DNA from: Holothuria scabra
Taxonomy: Eukaryota; Echinodermata; Holothuroidea; Aspidochirotida; Holothuriidae
Assembly (NCBI GenBank): GCA_037179385.1
Contig: CM074187.1
Span: forward strand, 11,409,450-11,473,449
Direction of reading: 5' to 3'
Length of the DNA stretch: 64,000 nucleotides
Shown here: positions 11,735-23,973 of the stretch, in pieces
How positions within the stretch are numbered: position 1 is the first letter of the stretch
How the letters are laid out: each line of letters opens with the position of its first letter
Notes under the pieces: model-generated
What the model was told of the DNA's origin: nothing
Databases searched by the model: none
What the model saw: the letters and a program-made list of their open reading frames with translations, nothing else
Program-made: the position numbers and the translations under genes

Positions 11735-12525
11735 GCAAATGTCTAGCCCTCGAACAGGGCTGTGTGTTCGTTTCATGGCCTAGGCTCATTCCTCTTACAA
11801 CACACCCCTTGCGCGGATAATGCTCAAAAACTTAGTCACTGACCAGGATGTACAAAATATGAATAACTGACCTGGTTTAATACTTTTACAAGTTTAAGTA
11901 TCGTACAATAAACCAAAAATGCGTTATTGTTGAGATCTCACCATAATAACTGCACATGGGGATCATTTGGAACAAGATATAAAGAAAAATGTAGCGTTGC
12001 GTCGTGTCGTTGTCTGCATGAGTAGCGGTCATTTTCTTTTGGTGTATAATTGGATTAGAATGCAGTTGCTAAGTGACAGAAGCTTATAGTCTATGTGGCA
12101 TTTCCAATAACATTCACTTCTTATTGTTACTGAATGAAAGATAGTACTATGAAGACAGCTAAGCAGGTAAAGTATCCTGTTTTGCCCTTGCGACCTTTGA
12201 CCTCTACTGAGAACAGTTGTTGAGAACTCTAAAACATGACCCCATTGACTTACCGTAACAGCCAAAATTGGCAGTGAAAAATTCGGCCATTCTTTGATAA
12301 AACTTTGTGAACATCTTTTGCCGAAAGGTAAATGCGGTGTTGATCATCTGTTTGAAGTTTGGTGAGAATATTTTGCTATTTGGGGACACAAGAGATGATG
12401 TCCTGCAGGCATCCTGGCTAGTAACTTTGCTTGTGAACGTTATTCGCGCAAGGGCTGTGTTGCGAAAGGAATGAGCCTTGGCCATGCAACGAACACACAG
12501 CCCTGTTCGAGGGCTAGCAAGTGTC
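11735..12525. mobile_element. foldback element with 9-bp target duplication
   Basis: The element is 11744-12516 (773 bp), with ends TAGCCCTCGAACAGGGCTGT and ACAGCCCTGTTCGAGGGCTA. The inverted arms extend more than 110 bp inward (CATTCCTCTTACAACAC pairs with GTGTTGCGAAAGGAATG). Flanks are GCAAATGTC at 11735-11743 and GCAAGTGTC at 12517-12525, an 8 of 9 match. A 9-bp duplication with long TIRs is the usual signature of Mutator-like elements. A sister copy with a much longer stem is at 16563-17906. No transposase is encoded. Confidence 0.82.
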
Positions 12526-13535
12526 CTACTAGTGTTTAACCTTCTTGCTGACACTCACCTGTATGCTAATTCTAACCTGTTACATAATATTACTTTTAAA
12601 ACTCTGTCAAGGCCTAGGTCTAACTTGGTAGATCCCTCACTCACCTTTATGCAAATCAACCATGGAGGCACCATCCAATACTAGGCTAGTCAAGCTTGTT
12701 CTGTTATGCCTAGGCCTATCTCATTTTATTATTTGTCATATTGTACATAGGGAATTACTTTTTGTAAAATATACTAGGCTAGGCCTAACCTTACAACACT
12801 GCCTCTTTCTTTCCTGTTCTAACATCATCACATCACATGATCACATCACATCACATCAAATCAACTTTGATGTTGCTGGCCAAAGGCCAATTCATCGCTC
12901 CAAAAGAAAGGAAAACCAATCCAAATATTGACAATAAGTACTGCTTAGAAATGAATACAGTACTTATAATTAAACAATCCAGGCAATTTCTTCCAATAAG
13001 TATCCACTCTGCCTTTAAAATATGTCTTAAGTTTTAGAGGTTTTGAGGTGCCCTATTGTAACAGAACATACTGGTACTAATTCAAACAGCCTGTGGTCAG
13101 AAGTAATCAGTCCATGGAAATACTAATGAAAAACATGTCACCTCTCAGACGCCTATGAGTAAGTGAAAACAAATTCAAATTTCTAAGTCTCTCCTCATAT
13201 GGCAACTCACTAAAACCCAGTCTGCTTGCGCATATCGGACAATCCAACATGAAGATTGTCAACGTGAGCACAGACTCTTTCTTGGCGTAGCGGCAGGCAA
13301 GCTGTCTCCCCCGCGCATCGGTTAATCTCCGTCATATGATAAACGTACTTCGTTATACATTACTTGTATTGCCAGTAAATGCTGTATGCATTGTTTTCAT
13401 GGCTAGAACACCATGCGAGATGTACCAAGATATATATTGGAAATCACTTGCAGCATGGAACGATAGTCCATGACATACCGAGCTGATGTGTGCAAACTGT
13501 ACAGGTACCAAAATTTACGGCAAAAATAACGATTG
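12526..13535. other. no gene recognised; short CATCA-type microsatellite
   Basis: AT-rich DNA with a short simple repeat of ATCACATCACATC type at about 12826-12861. No exon or element ends could be supported. Confidence 0.4.
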
Positions 13536-13643
13536 ACTATTGTGATTAGGAGAGGTTTTAGTCATTGCACGTTTTTGAGTGTCTGTATAATATTATTTTG
13601 GCAAATCTCTCAATACAATGCTTCTCTAGGTTACTGCAAAAAA

Positions 13644-15729
13644 TTCAGTACTAGGGGTGTACCGGATTTTGGGATTTTTCCAAATTCGGCATCCGGCTGG
13701 ATTTTGTCTTGAATCCGGCCGCATTTGCCGGATTTGTGGGTAAGCTATACAATACAACTTAATTTACTACAGGACTTAATAAAATGTCATAAAATGCTAA
13801 AGACTAAGATGGGAGAGTGCTACTAATATTTCAAGATATAGCTATAGGGTGTTATCAGTAGTTGCAAACTTTCTAATTTGATAAAGGGACTAAGTCACCC
13901 CCCCCCCCCCCCCCCCCATTCAGTACTAAGTACTTTATGTATGTTGTAAAGTTACTCATGAAAGGTCAGAGTGATTTAAAATATTTTGTGAAGCAATGTC
14001 AATGAATCAACCCACAGCTTATCAAATCCAGAAATACTGTATCTTCTCTGCTGCTCTTTTCAAGTTGATGTACAGAAGTTGGTTGCTGGATTTATAGTGA
14101 TTCTGGGCAATATATTCAAAAACCATCAGAAAAGATGTCAGAGTGAGATATCAAATTTTCTGAGCCAAAATGCAATCGGAGTTGATGGAATCAACAAAAC
14201 TTACAGTACCTGGTTTCAGAGTCCATGAACCTGCTTCTCACCTCCTATTTACATATGTAATTCTGAAACTTGCCTGCAAGCACTTTCTGGCAATAAGTCA
14301 TTAGGCACAAATGCACTCTCAAGAAGTAGAGGGCTACATGGTAGCTCTTCTTCTCTCCCTTTGCCGTTCTTCAAGCTCGGACTTGTCCTGACACAGTGGA
14401 GTGATAGCTACTAGGTGTACGAGGTGTGTACCAAAGAACATGTGAACTACAAAAACTCAACTGGCAAGTTGCAAGTAGAGAAGAAGAGTTATCACATTGC
14501 CCTCTAGTTTAGAGGGTGCTATCCCGGTGCCAAATGACTGATGCCAGATGCTGCTTGCAGGCAAGCTGGGGAATTACATTAATAGGAGGTGATGAGGGGC
14601 GGCATTGACTAACAGGTCAACCAAGAAGGGTTTCATTCAGTAATACCAAATTTAAAAAAAAATCCACTAGTGTCCAAAATCAGTCTTGACATGGTGATGG
14701 GAATCAAGTATTTTTGCAAGTATTTTTTTACTGAGGCCTTTTAGCTGTTTTTCTGACAAATCTTCCAATCACGTTAAAATCCTTACTTGTCAACTAAAAT
14801 AGTGCAAGTAATGGTGGCAGTATAAATAGTGTCAGTGATTCCTTGACTATTAAATTTAGCTTTGCAATTAACGGATAAAAAAAACGATGAAATATATTGC
14901 CAATGACTGATATGCCTACAGTACATCAAGAAAATTTCACATTACTTAGCACAGTCCTGCATCCTATAGTATGGTCCTTTGACAGTTAGACAACTTCCTG
15001 AGATGATTCCTACCTATGTAATTGGAAATCAACAAATACATGTCCCCTTCACTGCAGTTACTAGCATGATTACCACCACTTTGCATGTACAGTATAGCAT
15101 AGGTTTTATACTGAAATCTTCTAAACCAAAACTTCAAACATGCATTGAATCACCTTATGAATTGTAATTGGTTACATTTATAATTGTAATTGATTCCTTT
15201 TCAATTTGGATATTGACTGTCAATATATTCATAATTTAGTTCCTTAATTTGCATGGACAGACATTCATGAAATCATTCCAACATGTTGCATGTCTGGCTT
15301 TAAAAGTGTCAGCTAAGTGTTCAAAATACATCTTGATTTTATCCCTCACTGACCTCAACCCTTGGGCATCTCATTCAGGGTTGGTACTGTATGTTCAAGT
15401 ACAGTAACATTTTGTTAATTAGCCCAACCATTCATGAAACAAGCCACATCACAAAACCTTAATTAGACATGAACAATACCAAAACTCTGCTCACAAATAA
15501 AATAGACATAACACAGCTCCTGACCACTGCTATTTGCTGATGGTGACTAACTGGCTAAAACAGATATTGAGGTCAAAAGACCTGCATCCACTGAGGCTCG
15601 TAAGGTCCCCACCAGTAGGTTCCTGTTCTTTCATTTGACTAAATCCGGCCGGAATTTCAGTTGAAATCTGGCAAATACGGTTCCGGCCGGATTTTAAAAT
15701 TCCAAATCTGGTGCACCCCTATTCAGTAC
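13644..15729. mobile_element. 2.07-kb non-autonomous hAT element with perfect 8-bp duplication
   Basis: The element is 13652-15721. Its ends are TAGGGGTGTACCGGATTTTG and the inverse-related CAAATCTGGTGCACCCCTA. The target duplication TTCAGTAC is perfect (13644-13651 and 15722-15729). A CCGGCCGG-type inner repeat is shared by both ends. The interior includes a homopolymer C run at about 13899-13918 and a 360-bp palindrome at 14236-14596. I see no transposase reading frame. Confidence 0.9.
14236..14596. repeat. imperfect palindrome inside the hAT element
   Basis: CTCACCTCCTATTTACAT at the left pairs with ATTACATTAATAGGAGGTGA at the right, and TTGCCTGCAAGCA pairs with TGCTTGCAGGCAAG. The rest of the arms is more diverged. 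It is probably a foldback insertion nested in the hAT element, or part of its original structure. Confidence 0.65.
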
Positions 15730-15915
15730 CATACTGAACTTTTCTGGCTGTAACCTAGAGAGGCCAGCGAAATTGTGTTGACTGATTTGCCAAAACAGGT
15801 GCCACCATTTTGCATGTAGACTCTTCCAAAATTCAAAAATTTTTGAAAGGAGAGGGGGACACCCCTTCCCTTATACCCCTCCCCCAGGCCAGCGATCCAC
15901 CAATGGAAAGATCAG

Positions 15916-16562
15916 TTTGACCCGTTTTTAGCCACTTGAAAACTTGGGAGCTATGCGTAAGTCGCATACCTGCAGATTGCTATGTAGCATTGAATGTGCA
16001 CAAGAAAAATCCCCTGCGTATGATCGAGAAAACCAATTGGCATACCTTCGGCAGTTCGGTGTGGCTTTTCTTGGAATGCACCCTGAGCTGCAACTGAAAG
16101 TGACTAGGCAAGGAATAGATTGCATTAAAACACTGACTTTCTATACACACTCATGATTGTCTGGTGTAATATGCGTCCAAGTTTTAACTGAATTTACAAA
16201 CAACTTAATCGTTTCAACTCAACTAAACAACTCCATTCATTTTACAACGTACAACGTGGACATTTTGCCGTGGGGACGTTTTGACCCGAGGATTGGAAGT
16301 TTTGACCAACGGCAGGGATGTTTTGGCATGGGGACGTTTGGACTGGTTAGCATGGTTACAGTGTCCTGGTTTGGTTTGGAGTGCTTGTAGGCTACTATGC
16401 CTATGTGCTACTAAATTCCATCCTTCTAGGCCTAGGCCTATATGATGGGGTGACTGTCGAGTGCGCGGGCCCGTCGAGTGCGCATCTGCATTAACATAAT
16501 GTGTTAAAATCTTAAAATGACAGAGCTTTTAGGTGCGCACTCCACGGTACACTGAGTAGGCC
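15916..16562. other. no gene recognised
   Basis: Overlapping short reading frames on both strands (about 15928-16156) resemble no family I know. A run around 16258-16350 repeats GGGACGTTT and TTTTGACC phrases. No element ends were resolved. Confidence 0.35.
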
Positions 16563-17906
16563 TAGCCCTTGAACAGGACCCAGCATTACGTTCCTATGCT
16601 ATACACTTCATTTCTGGGCCCTTGCCCGGTATACACAAAAACACAGCTCACTTGCCTACTCACTCATGAGTAGGCATCCCTCACGTCCCCAAAAAGATAC
16701 CTTTTCTCACCAAACTTTCCACAGATGATCTTTGTCATCACATTCACCTTCCACACAAGTCTGTTAACGAAATAAGACCTTTAAGAGGGAAATTTTGGCT
16801 GGATAATTCTGCGAGTAACGTTAAGCCTGTGCAGATTAATTTTTCAGTCGAAGAAGTCAGTGTTTGTCATGTGATCTCATATAAAACGGAGAAACCTACG
16901 CAGTGACTGTACAATTTCGTAACGTACAGAGAGCTTACTATATGAAGTACAAGTATTGACTAGCCGCGCTTACTAATTGGTCTTCCACAGCTTGTCTAGC
17001 GGAAGTCCTTCCCATCATGCAACACAGACGATCAAGATGTCGATGTTACTGCGAAGGATGGCACCACATTTTTCCTGCCTTTTGCTATGAATTTACTGGT
17101 ATTAAACATTCCAGAAGGTATAAGTGGTATTTAAGAATGCTCAAAATCATTATATTAACTCAAATCTGTTCTATGAACCATACCACTGGTCTACATGTAC
17201 AAAGGTAACAACGTTTTAAGCCAAAACAACAAACCGAGCTCTAATTACGATGGAATGGTTCATAGAACAGATTTGAGTTAATATAATGATTTTGAGCATT
17301 CTTAAATACCACTTATACCTTCTGGAATGTTTAATACCAGTAAATTCATAGCAAAAGGCAGGAAAAATGTGTTGCCAACTTGCCATCCTTCGCAGTAACA
17401 TCGACATCTTGATCGTCTGCTACAGTGCTACTGTGTTGCATGATGGGAAGGACTTCCGCTAGACAAGCTGTCGAAGACCAATTAGTAAGCGTGGCTAGTC
17501 AATACTTGTACTTCATATAGTAAGCTCTCTGTACATTACGAAATTGTACAGTCAATGCGTAGGTTTCTCCGTTTTAAATGAGATCACATGACAAACACTG
17601 ACTTCTTCGACTGAAAAAATAATCTGCACAGGCTTAACGTTACTCGCAGAATTATCCAGCCAAAATTTCCCTCTTAAAGGTCTTATTTCGTTAACAGATT
17701 TATGTGGAAGGTGAATGTGATGACAAAGATCATCTGTGAAAAGTTTGGTGAGAAAAGGTAGCCTATCTTTTTGGGGACGTGAGGGATGCCTAGGCCTACT
17801 CAAGCGTGATTAGGCAAGTGAGCTGTGTTTTTGTGTATACAGGGCAAGGGCCCAGAAATGAAGTGTATAGCAAAGGAACGTAATGCTGGGTCCTGTTCAA
17901 GGGCTA
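16563..17906. mobile_element. 1.34-kb foldback element, same family as 11744-12516
   Basis: Left arm about 16563-17182 and right arm about 17253-17906 are near-identical inverses separated by a 70-bp loop. The ends TAGCCCTTGAACAGGACCC and GGGTCCTGTTCAAGGGCTA match those of the 773-bp foldback. Inner blocks also correspond: ACAGATGATC and the CATTCACCTTCCAC region pair with related text in the smaller element. The right arm has small insertions (near 17415 and 17370) relative to the left. The flanking 9-mers agree at only 5 of 9 positions, so the target duplication is not clear. Confidence 0.8.
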
Positions 17907-18440
17907 CGTTAGCCCTAACATAACAGGCTAGGTCTAGTCCTGAACTCCTAACGGTTCTGTTTAGAGCTAAGTTACGGCTAAGTTACTGTACGGGTAGGCT
18001 AGGCTAGTGTAGGAAAACGTTAGGCTACAGCTAACGTAAGGTCACAGGTTACGCATAAGGATTAAGGTTTTCAACTTGTACTGTGTGAAATAAAACGAAG
18101 CCTTCTTACTTGAGCAGAGTTTACAGCCATTCTCCAATTTTCTGTATTTCTTCGCCTGGATCCGACAGTACAACAATGAAAAGCCTGAACCTAGCCTACG
18201 TTACATGATACTAATTCCCCTTGTGCTTACATATGGGCATACGAGGTATCAAGGCCTAAGTCACAGCGTAACGTAAGAGTCACTCTGACAAAGGAACATC
18301 TTTTCAACTTACTCTCTAACGAAAGAAAACAAAGATTCCAGCCGGAAGAGTTACCCTATCTGAGGTGACGTCATCGATCATTACATCATCATATTGCTGT
18401 CAGTTTGTTGTTGCTCCAATTATATTATGGTCATTCTGAA
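17907..18440. other. no gene recognised
   Basis: GTTAG- and CTAGG-rich DNA without a supportable exon or element boundary. Confidence 0.35.
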
Positions 18441-18899
18441 ACCTCTTCCAGGCGCGGATCCAGACATTTCCAAAAAGGGAGGGGGAGGGGGATGGGGTGA
18501 CGCTGAACTTAAGGAAGGCGGGTAATGGGGACGTACCAGTGGCGTACGCAGGAATTATCCCCTTTGAAAACTTTTGTTGTTTTCAAGGAGGCTAGATTCA
18601 AAATGCAATTTTTTCGACTTCGACGGGAATAGTGGTAAAAGTTGAATCGAGGTTGTTCATGAGGATAAATTGAAACTGAAACTAGTCTGAGTCTTTACAT
18701 GCAGTCTTATTCCATTTACGCTACCTTCGGTAAAACTTGTCATTAAATTTACATTTTTTAGGAGTCAAAATAAAGAGCAATGTAACGACCGGTATAGGCG
18801 AACGGGAGCATTTAGTTTGCCGTATTTTCTTGCCCGCAAAACGTTATTCTGCCATAAAGATCATAGCGGAGCGACATCATTAGAGTTGGCGCGGATCCG

Positions 18900-19195
18900 C
18901 CAACATGCCCAGCTGGGCCCCAACTGGGTTTCAGCTGGGCTACTTGCTGGGCCCCAGCTGGGGCCCATCCGTGTTTGTCAGGTGTTCCCACGTGGGGCCC
19001 AACTGGGCTAGCCTTTCCCAGCTGAAGCCCAGCTGTGCCCCGCTTCAATAACTGAAGCCTAGCTGGGCTTCAGCTGGGAAAGGCTAGCCCAGTTTGGCCC
19101 CACGTGGGAACACCTGACAAACACGGATGGGCCCCAGCTGGGGCCCAGCAAGTAGCCCAGCTGAAACCCAGTTGGGGCCCAGCTGGGCATGTTGG
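18900..19195. repeat. near-perfect GC-rich palindrome
   Basis: Arms of about 130 bp read CCAACATGCCCAGCTGGGCC inward on the left and GGCCCAGCTGGGCATGTTGG outward on the right. The turn is near CTTCAATAACTGAAG (about 19040). The arms are themselves built from GGGCCC and CAGCTG palindromes. It can form a very stable cruciform or hairpin. Confidence 0.9.
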
Positions 19196-19427
19196 CTGGG
19201 GAGTGTAAGAAAAGTTTGAAAATCAGACCCTCAGATGACCGGAAATAGCATTTTCCAGACTCATACGAAGAATCTAAGCAGTCGCTATCTTCGCTTAATA
19301 AAATTCTCAGGTACTTCGTAGAGAAAAATTTCAAAATGATCGCGACCGACCCCTCAGCTAGATGGCCGAAAATTGCCGGCGTTTTCATGCTTGTAAAAAT
19401 AATGTAAACATGCAGTCTATAAGTTTA

Positions 19428-19807
<380 letters not shown>

Positions 19808-19880
19808 GAACTCATATCTGTTAATTATTTTCCCCATGACATCTGTTGCATGATAAAGGGCGAACTATTTCTCACCGTAA

Positions 19881-21010
19881 TTGATCCTAACAACCAATGA
19901 CCTAGTGCAGTCTTTAGATCGTAGATCCCAGACTGACATGATTATCATGGATTTTTCTAAGGCTTTTGATAAGGTTCCTCATAACCGGCTGCTTTGTAAA
20001 TTACAGAATTATGGTATTAGAGGCAACACCCTTAACTGGATTACTAATTTTCGCAAGTCCCGGCAGCAGAGAGTCGTAGTGAGTGGTGATTTTTCCGATT
20101 GGGTAGATGTTATCTCTGGTGTCCCCCAAGGTACAGTCTTGGGTCCCCTGTTGTTTTTAGTTTACATCAATGACCTGCCCGATAATATCTCTTCTGAAGT
20201 AAGGCTTTTTGCTGACGACTGTGTAATTTACAGACAGATAAGGCTTGACCAGGTTCAACTCCAAAATGATCTAAACACCCTCTCTGAGTGACAAAATAAA
20301 TGGCAAATGCACTTTAATTCCAAGAAGTACTTTTCTCTGAGGATTACTCACTCAAGGAATCCCAAGTTTTTAATTATACTCTAGATAATGATACCCTGGA
20401 GTCTACCGATTGCCACACTTATCTGGGAGTTGACATGTCTAATACCCTTACCTGGAATAGACATATTAATCGCATCACTTCTTCAGCAAATAGATCTTTG
20501 GCTTTTATTAAAAGAAATTTATACTCCTGCCCCAGGAGTGTTAAAGCTAATGCCTATCTCACACTTGTTAGGCCTTTATTGGAGTATTCATCTTCTGTTT
20601 GGGATCCCTACACCGTTTCCCTATCCAATAAGGTTGTGCAAATTCAACGTAGGGCTGCTAGGTTTGTTTATAATGACTATTTCCCCCATAGTAGTGTGAC
20701 TGAAATGTTAAATGACCTAAGGCGGGATAGTCTCAAAAACATGCGTACTGCCAGCAGGCTAGCAATTCTTCACAAAGCCAGATTGGGCCTCCTAGCCTTG
20801 CCAATCAACAACCTACAACCGGTCCGGTGGCCATCCAGGCGTCACCATTCTAAAAGCTTTACAAATATACCAACCAATAAGTACTGCTACAAATACAGTT
20901 TCTTTCCTCGGACCGTCAGAGACTGGAACCTACTCCCCCAGAACATTACAGATCTCGAGGACCCAAGCAGTTCAAGAGCGCCGTCTTGAGGATCCTCAGA
21001 CGGGACGACT
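19881..21010 (+). pseudogene. dead CR1/L2-like LINE, reverse transcriptase fragment
   Basis: 5'-truncated RT of a non-LTR retrotransposon. Blocks in order are DFSKAFDKVPHNRL, GVPQGTVLGPLLFLVYINDL, the active-site FADDCVIY, TYLGV followed by LTWNRHI, and RPLLEYSSSVWDPY. A TGA at 20289-20291 interrupts the frame where Trp is expected, a frameshift lies near 20370, and another near 20955 hides the true C-terminus (a KQFKSAVLRILRRDD type ending followed by TGA). It is distinct from the CR1 copy at 6824 (different active-site context and tail). The 3' UTR probably runs to about 21330. Confidence 0.87.
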
Positions 21011-21370
21011 GATTACATGCGCACACTCAACCCTGCACGTTTGACTCCACCAGGAGTGTTGTGCAGTATTTTTCCAGATCCAGATCCGCAACTGAACACC
21101 CTCCGCTCTCTGCCCCCGTTTCGTACGTCTCGGCCGGGGAAGAAGCCTAAGTGATGGGGCCCTCCCTTTTGATTATTCACCCGGACTTACTATCATACGA
21201 GGTTCGTGTATTTGGATTTGTGTTGTGAGGGAAAGGATGCCGAGCCTGAAATAGCCCCCTTGAATATTCTCGTAGATTAGCATGCTTATTTTAGTGTAGG
21301 CTATTTGTTATTGTTGATGTGACGAAAGGGGGGCTGAGACCGTAAAAGCCCTGGATCCGCGCCTGTCTTC

Positions 21371-22480
21371 GGAGGTTAAAAGAAGATAAATTGAAAAAGG
21401 GAATAAATTGAACTTAATCATACTATACATAAACTAAATGTAACCTGCTTTGTTGACCCAGTGACTACCGTTAGCCCCAAAATGAAGACAGGCAAAATCT
21501 CCGTCTAAAACTAAGACCTGTCAAATGAAGACATTTGCTGACACTAGCTTATAATATGAATCTACCCGAGTCATTGAAGAACATGTCAATATTTGCATTG
21601 CACAGATGGGGAGTTTACTACCCACTCTGTCACTGACAGGCTATTCTACTCAACAACTCTAATGGAAGAAACTTCTTCCTAATATCAAGCCTTGCGAAAC
21701 GCTTAACAAGCTTACCACTGTGACCATGAACCCGAGTTTATCTTTGAACCTTTAAATAACTACAAGACTAAAGAGAAAGCCCAATTGAAAACCTGAAGCA
21801 AATGTAGCCCGCCCTAACCCCTCTCAACTCCCGGAGAAGCCCAAGATGCTGAAGTCTACTACACTAAAAATAACGCTTGCATGAAATTTGGACAAAATCC
21901 TTCGCTCAGAGACCGACATGAAAGCCTGACCTTGGTGAATGCTTGCGGTTTACATGGCCGGAGGGTATGTTACTGCGCTTGATAGACTAGTTGACCTAAA
22001 ATTTCATTTTTGCATTTTTAATCATAAAAACGAAAATTTCATGAAAAGTTGACACTGATTAAAATTTGAAACGAAAAAATCAGTCAACATTTAGTGAAAA
22101 TAACGATCACATTTCAAAGCCAGATCTGCCAGATTTTGCGGCAAGCCAATTAACAGATTTTAAAATTTGTTCTTTTTATTTTAATTCCTCATTTTGTCGT
22201 TTTTGTACATATCAAGACAGGAAACAGATCAAAATGTTACTAAAAATTCCAGAGACTTCGTATTTGCAAAGTAATTGACTAAAAAGTATGTTTTCAGGCA
22301 GCCTGCGTAGCGCCTCTGTGGCTGCAGCCCCCTTTCAGCTGCCACCACTCAGTTGATTTTCTCGTAGCGATCAGCTGGCTGAAAAAAAATCGTCCGCCCG
22401 CCGGCTAGTTTTCAGACCTATCGTTGTGATTCGGGGGACTCACAGTCTGCTACTAGAGTTAACGACTTTACACCAGAAAA
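21371..22480. other. no gene recognised
   Basis: No exon or mobile-element end could be supported in this stretch. Confidence 0.35.
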
Positions 22481-22588
22481 GGGGCCGTTCCACAAAGAGT
22501 TACGCACAATCTTAAGTTTGATTCACCATACTTAAGCCAACAGTAAATCATACTTAAGATCGTGCGTAACTCTTTGTGGAACGGGCCC
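22481..22588. mobile_element. 108-bp palindromic MITE, GGGCCGTTCCACAAAG family
   Basis: GGGGCCGTTCCACAAAGAGT at the left pairs with ACTCTTTGTGGAACGGGCCC at the right, and TTACGCAC pairs with GTGCGTAA. A second copy of the same length class is at 60986-61095. Confidence 0.88.
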
Positions 22589-22822
22589 AAGGTCATTAAG
22601 TTTCTTCAAGTTGCTGTCGGATGACGTCAAAGAATAGCCCAGTTCAAGGTCTATCGCCCAGTTTGAGTGCCGATTTTTTCATGGCACAAAATTTTCTCCT
22701 GAGTGTGAAAAGATAGATTGCTCCCTTCCGGTAAAAGGCGTGTGGATCTCCTTTGGACTTGCTCTAAAAGTGACTTATCCCTTTAATAGAAAATATTCCA
22801 AACCTGAGCGGCATAGAAGTCA

Positions 22823-23026
22823 AGATGGGGCAGACATGGCGTAGCTACGGGAGTGGTTTGGGGGGTTCACGTCCCCCCATGACCCAACCTTACAATGCAA
22901 AAAACACCTAAAACGGCGTTTTCTCTCTATTCTTAGACTTTTCCCTCATGTCGTGCTCCAACACTTCCTCCCCATGACACCACCCCCGGCCCGTGACACA
23001 ATCCTGGCTGCGCCACTGAGATGGGG
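22823..23026. mobile_element. 188-bp hAT MITE with perfect 8-bp duplication
   Basis: The element 22831-23018 starts CAGACATGGCGTAGC and ends GGCTGCGCCACTG. It is flanked by AGATGGGG at 22823-22830 and 23019-23026. The ends belong to the CAGTGGCGTAGC group of hAT elements. Confidence 0.9.
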
Positions 23027-23973
23027 TCTTACCAACTGCTTATGCAAACTAAGAACAACATCTTTACTGAAATTACTGAAATTCCTCTTGGTCAGTTTGA
23101 GCACCCTATTCCTTTGCAGAGGTAGCTACACACTGCTTAGATGATTTCAAATCCCCTGTAACAACAACGCCCAAATCTCAAAAGCTTCATTTCTTATAAT
23201 CAAAACTGCAAGTTTAAGGACCAAAAGGAAGCATTTTGCACTTGTCGGGATTGAAAGATATTTGCCAAGTGTGTGAACAAGAAAGTAATTTATTCAAGTC
23301 ATTTTGCAGCAATAATTGGCATCATCATGTTTCTAACCTTCCAATAGAGCTTAGTAAATATCATCAGCAATTTTAGCCCTGCTTAAACAAGATGTTAGAA
23401 AGCCATCAATATCATTGATGAAAACTAGGAAAAGAAGAAGAAGAAGAAGTACAATACATATCCGATTACTAAAAACATAGGTGGAAAACAAATATAAAAA
23501 TATGTTCCTGTCATTGAAAAAACAAAACAAACGGTCTTTCTAGGAACACTGCCAAAGAGCTTATTTGTAAATAAACTGGCCGCTGCACCATACATTTTTG
23601 GGTCTTCCTTTTTCGGTCTTCGTTTTTGAGATTTGCATAATAGGGGCAATCACCAAAACAAAGACCAGGCCTACAAAATGAAGGCTTTTCGATTAATTCA
23701 TCCTCAGTCGAAGGCCCAATATCAAACACTCATATTCAGCAGATGTCTAAGTCATTCTAGTTTTCATAGCACCCAAATCGTATCAGATTTTGAACTAAAA
23801 TACTCCATTTTTCTCAAGAAATGAGAAGCATTCGTACGGGAAACGAACGAGTATTCCACTTTTAATGCAATTATCATTTGTTTCGAAAGACCTCATCAAT
23901 ATACGATCAGAAACTATTCGTACCCGGAACTTCTGATCATAATTGAGGTCAAATTTGTATATCTTTCAAAGCC
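23027..23973. other. no gene recognised; degraded repeat-like DNA
   Basis: A short GAAGAAGAAG run occurs at about 23430. The rest has no feature I can support. Confidence 0.35.

Larger units (their letters stand above)
13600..15915. repeat. older palindromic repeat split at its centre by a hAT insertion
   Basis: Removing the insertion at 13652-15721 brings together TTGGCAAATCTCTCAATACA...TTCTCTAGGTTACTGC on the left (13600-13651) and the inverse of the same blocks on the right (15722-15790). The right arm continues into the segment at 15745-15915 related to 5500-5670. The hAT therefore inserted at the tip of a pre-existing foldback. Confidence 0.7.

Noticed and set aside
15928..16156. Overlapping 65-70 codon frames on both strands
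   Set aside because: No domain or splice support; typical chance frames.
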